NCBI GenBank assembly: GCA_028819945.1
Contig: JAPPKQ010000104.1
Span: 1 to 6,145 of the forward strand
DNA from: a bacterium
GTDB lineage: Bacteria > Actinomycetota > Acidimicrobiia > Acidimicrobiales > CATQHL01
Length of the DNA: 6,145 bases
Direction of reading: 5' to 3'
Part shown: positions 5,338 through 6,145 of the stretch, piece by piece
Layout of the letters: every line of letters starts with the position of its first letter
Numbering within the stretch: position 1 is the first letter of the stretch
The notes under the pieces: model-generated
Database searches by the model: none
The model's input: the letters and a program-made list of their open reading frames with translations, nothing else
What the model was told of the DNA's origin: nothing
Program-made: the position numbers and the translations under genes

Positions 5338-6145
5338 GAGGTCGTCCCAGGCGTCCTGGAGGGCCTGCGCGGCCTCCTCCGCCGACCGGCCGGCCAGCAT
5401 CTCCTGTGCCTGGATCCACAGCTCGTTCTGCATGCCCGCCACGAGAGCGTCGTCGCCGACCTCGAAGGTGTAGAAGGCGACCTGTTTCGCCGACTGGTCG
5501 GCGAGGATCTCGATGACCTCGGTGATCAGCGGGTGCAACTCCACGTCGTCGGGAAGCACGAACAGCTTGTTGTTGGCGATGTGCGCGTCACGGATCAGGT
5601 CGTCGAGGTTCGTCTCGACGTTCGTGGCGAACTCCACCGAGAACAGCCGCGCCGACTCCGGGTCGGGCGTCGCTGCCGAGATGGCGGGGCCGCCGGACGT
5701 GTAGGTGGCGAGCACATTTGCGCCGCCGAGGGTGGGCATCGGGAAGATGCCGATCTCGAACGGGTGGTCCATGGGCACCGCTCCGGCGAAGAAACTGCCC
5801 ATCGGGTACATCGCCGCGGCGCCGTCGAGGAACGTCTGCTGCAGATCGGCGTAGCCGAGGTTCAACTCCTCGCCGGTGAGCCAGCCGGCTGCGACCAGCT
5901 GCTCGTACGGCCGCAGTGACTCAACGAAGATCGGATCGGTGAAGCTGGCCTCACCTGTGTGCAGCTTCTGGTTGAACGTCGGGTCCACGCCCGTCACGTT
6001 GAGCGAGGCCAGGTTCATGATCGGCCAGCCCGCGGCCCAGGCGTCGCCCCCGGCGCCACCGATCACAAACGGGGTCTCACCCGATGCAGCGATCGCCAGG
6101 GCCGCGTTGATGAACTCGTCCCAGGTCTCCGGCTCGGAGGTGATG
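5338..6145 (-). CDS. Family 1 extracellular solute-binding protein of an ABC importer, partial at both ends
   Basis: About 269 residues are readable. The start lies beyond the right edge, and the frame is already open there, reading ITSEPETWDEFINAALAIA. Family 1 marks are TWDEF near the beginning, DLQQTFLDGAAAMYPMGSFF (the usual FxxGxAAMxxxGSW pattern), IGIFPMPTLGG, TYTSGGPAIS, and the helical end AEEAAQALQDAWDDL. Full-length proteins are normally 400-450 residues, so about 150 residues, including the expected lipoprotein or secretion signal, are outside the window. It would bind the substrate outside the membrane and deliver it to the two permeases encoded next. After DDL (5338) the frame does not stop. 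It passes through SCKTTQLHPRAP and the pure G/C block, then out of frame through the first permease, so the true 3' end is lost or damaged. The end given is where recognisable homology stops. Confidence 0.85.

Noticed and set aside
3403..5516. Long plus-strand frames opposite the permeases (3403-4677 and 4338-5516)
   Set aside because: They have the same biased antisense composition, no membrane segments or known motifs, and they run through recognisable genes on the other strand.
3550..6066. One continuous 838-codon frame joining the binding protein to the MalG-type permease
   Set aside because: The middle part (about 4357-5337) is the pure G/C block plus an out-of-frame reading of the MalF-type permease, whose own frame has clear membrane segments and an EAA loop. 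The frame is open only because GC-rich DNA has few stops, so it is not a real fusion protein.

Overview
The window is GC-rich (about two thirds G+C by eye) and bacterial, with G/C-biased third codon positions and AGGAG-type ribosome binding sites. The codon style and gene types fit a high-GC actinobacterium or a similar environmental lineage. This is only an impression, because no marker gene is present. Several features suggest a metagenomic assembly: both ends cut through genes, and there is a 104-base stretch of pure G/C.

Layout: a plus-strand gene entering from the left edge (1-918) is the C-terminal part of a PLP-dependent D-serine deaminase / D-threonine aldolase-like enzyme. It converges, with a 12-base gap, on a minus-strand set that fills the rest of the window. 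Read in its own direction from right to left, that set is: the C-terminal two thirds of a family 1 sugar-type solute-binding protein (entering from the right edge); a damaged or unreliable junction (5211-5340); a MalF-type permease; a MalG-type permease overlapping it as TGATG; a COG3618 amidohydrolase (lactonase-like); a short decayed copy of the 5' end of an mlrC gene; and an intact MlrC-family (M81) metallohydrolase.

The minus-strand genes look like one operon for uptake and breakdown of a small molecule. The binding protein captures it outside the cell, the two permeases form a CUT1-type channel, and the amidohydrolase and the MlrC-like enzyme would act on it in the cytoplasm. No ATPase subunit is present, so it would lie outside the window or be shared. 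The substrate cannot be read from the sequence. A lactonase-like enzyme, an MlrC-like hydrolase and a nearby D-amino-acid enzyme could suggest a sugar-derived lactone or an amino-acid conjugate, but this is inference.

The two most unusual places are the tandem partial duplication upstream of mlrC (2344-2577), which leaves a 29-codon frame with its own strong ribosome binding site, and the pure G/C block at 5211-5314, where the binding-protein gene has no proper end and the first permease has no proper start. I see no RNA gene, CRISPR array, insertion sequence or phage gene. No gene-free stretch exceeds 300 bases.
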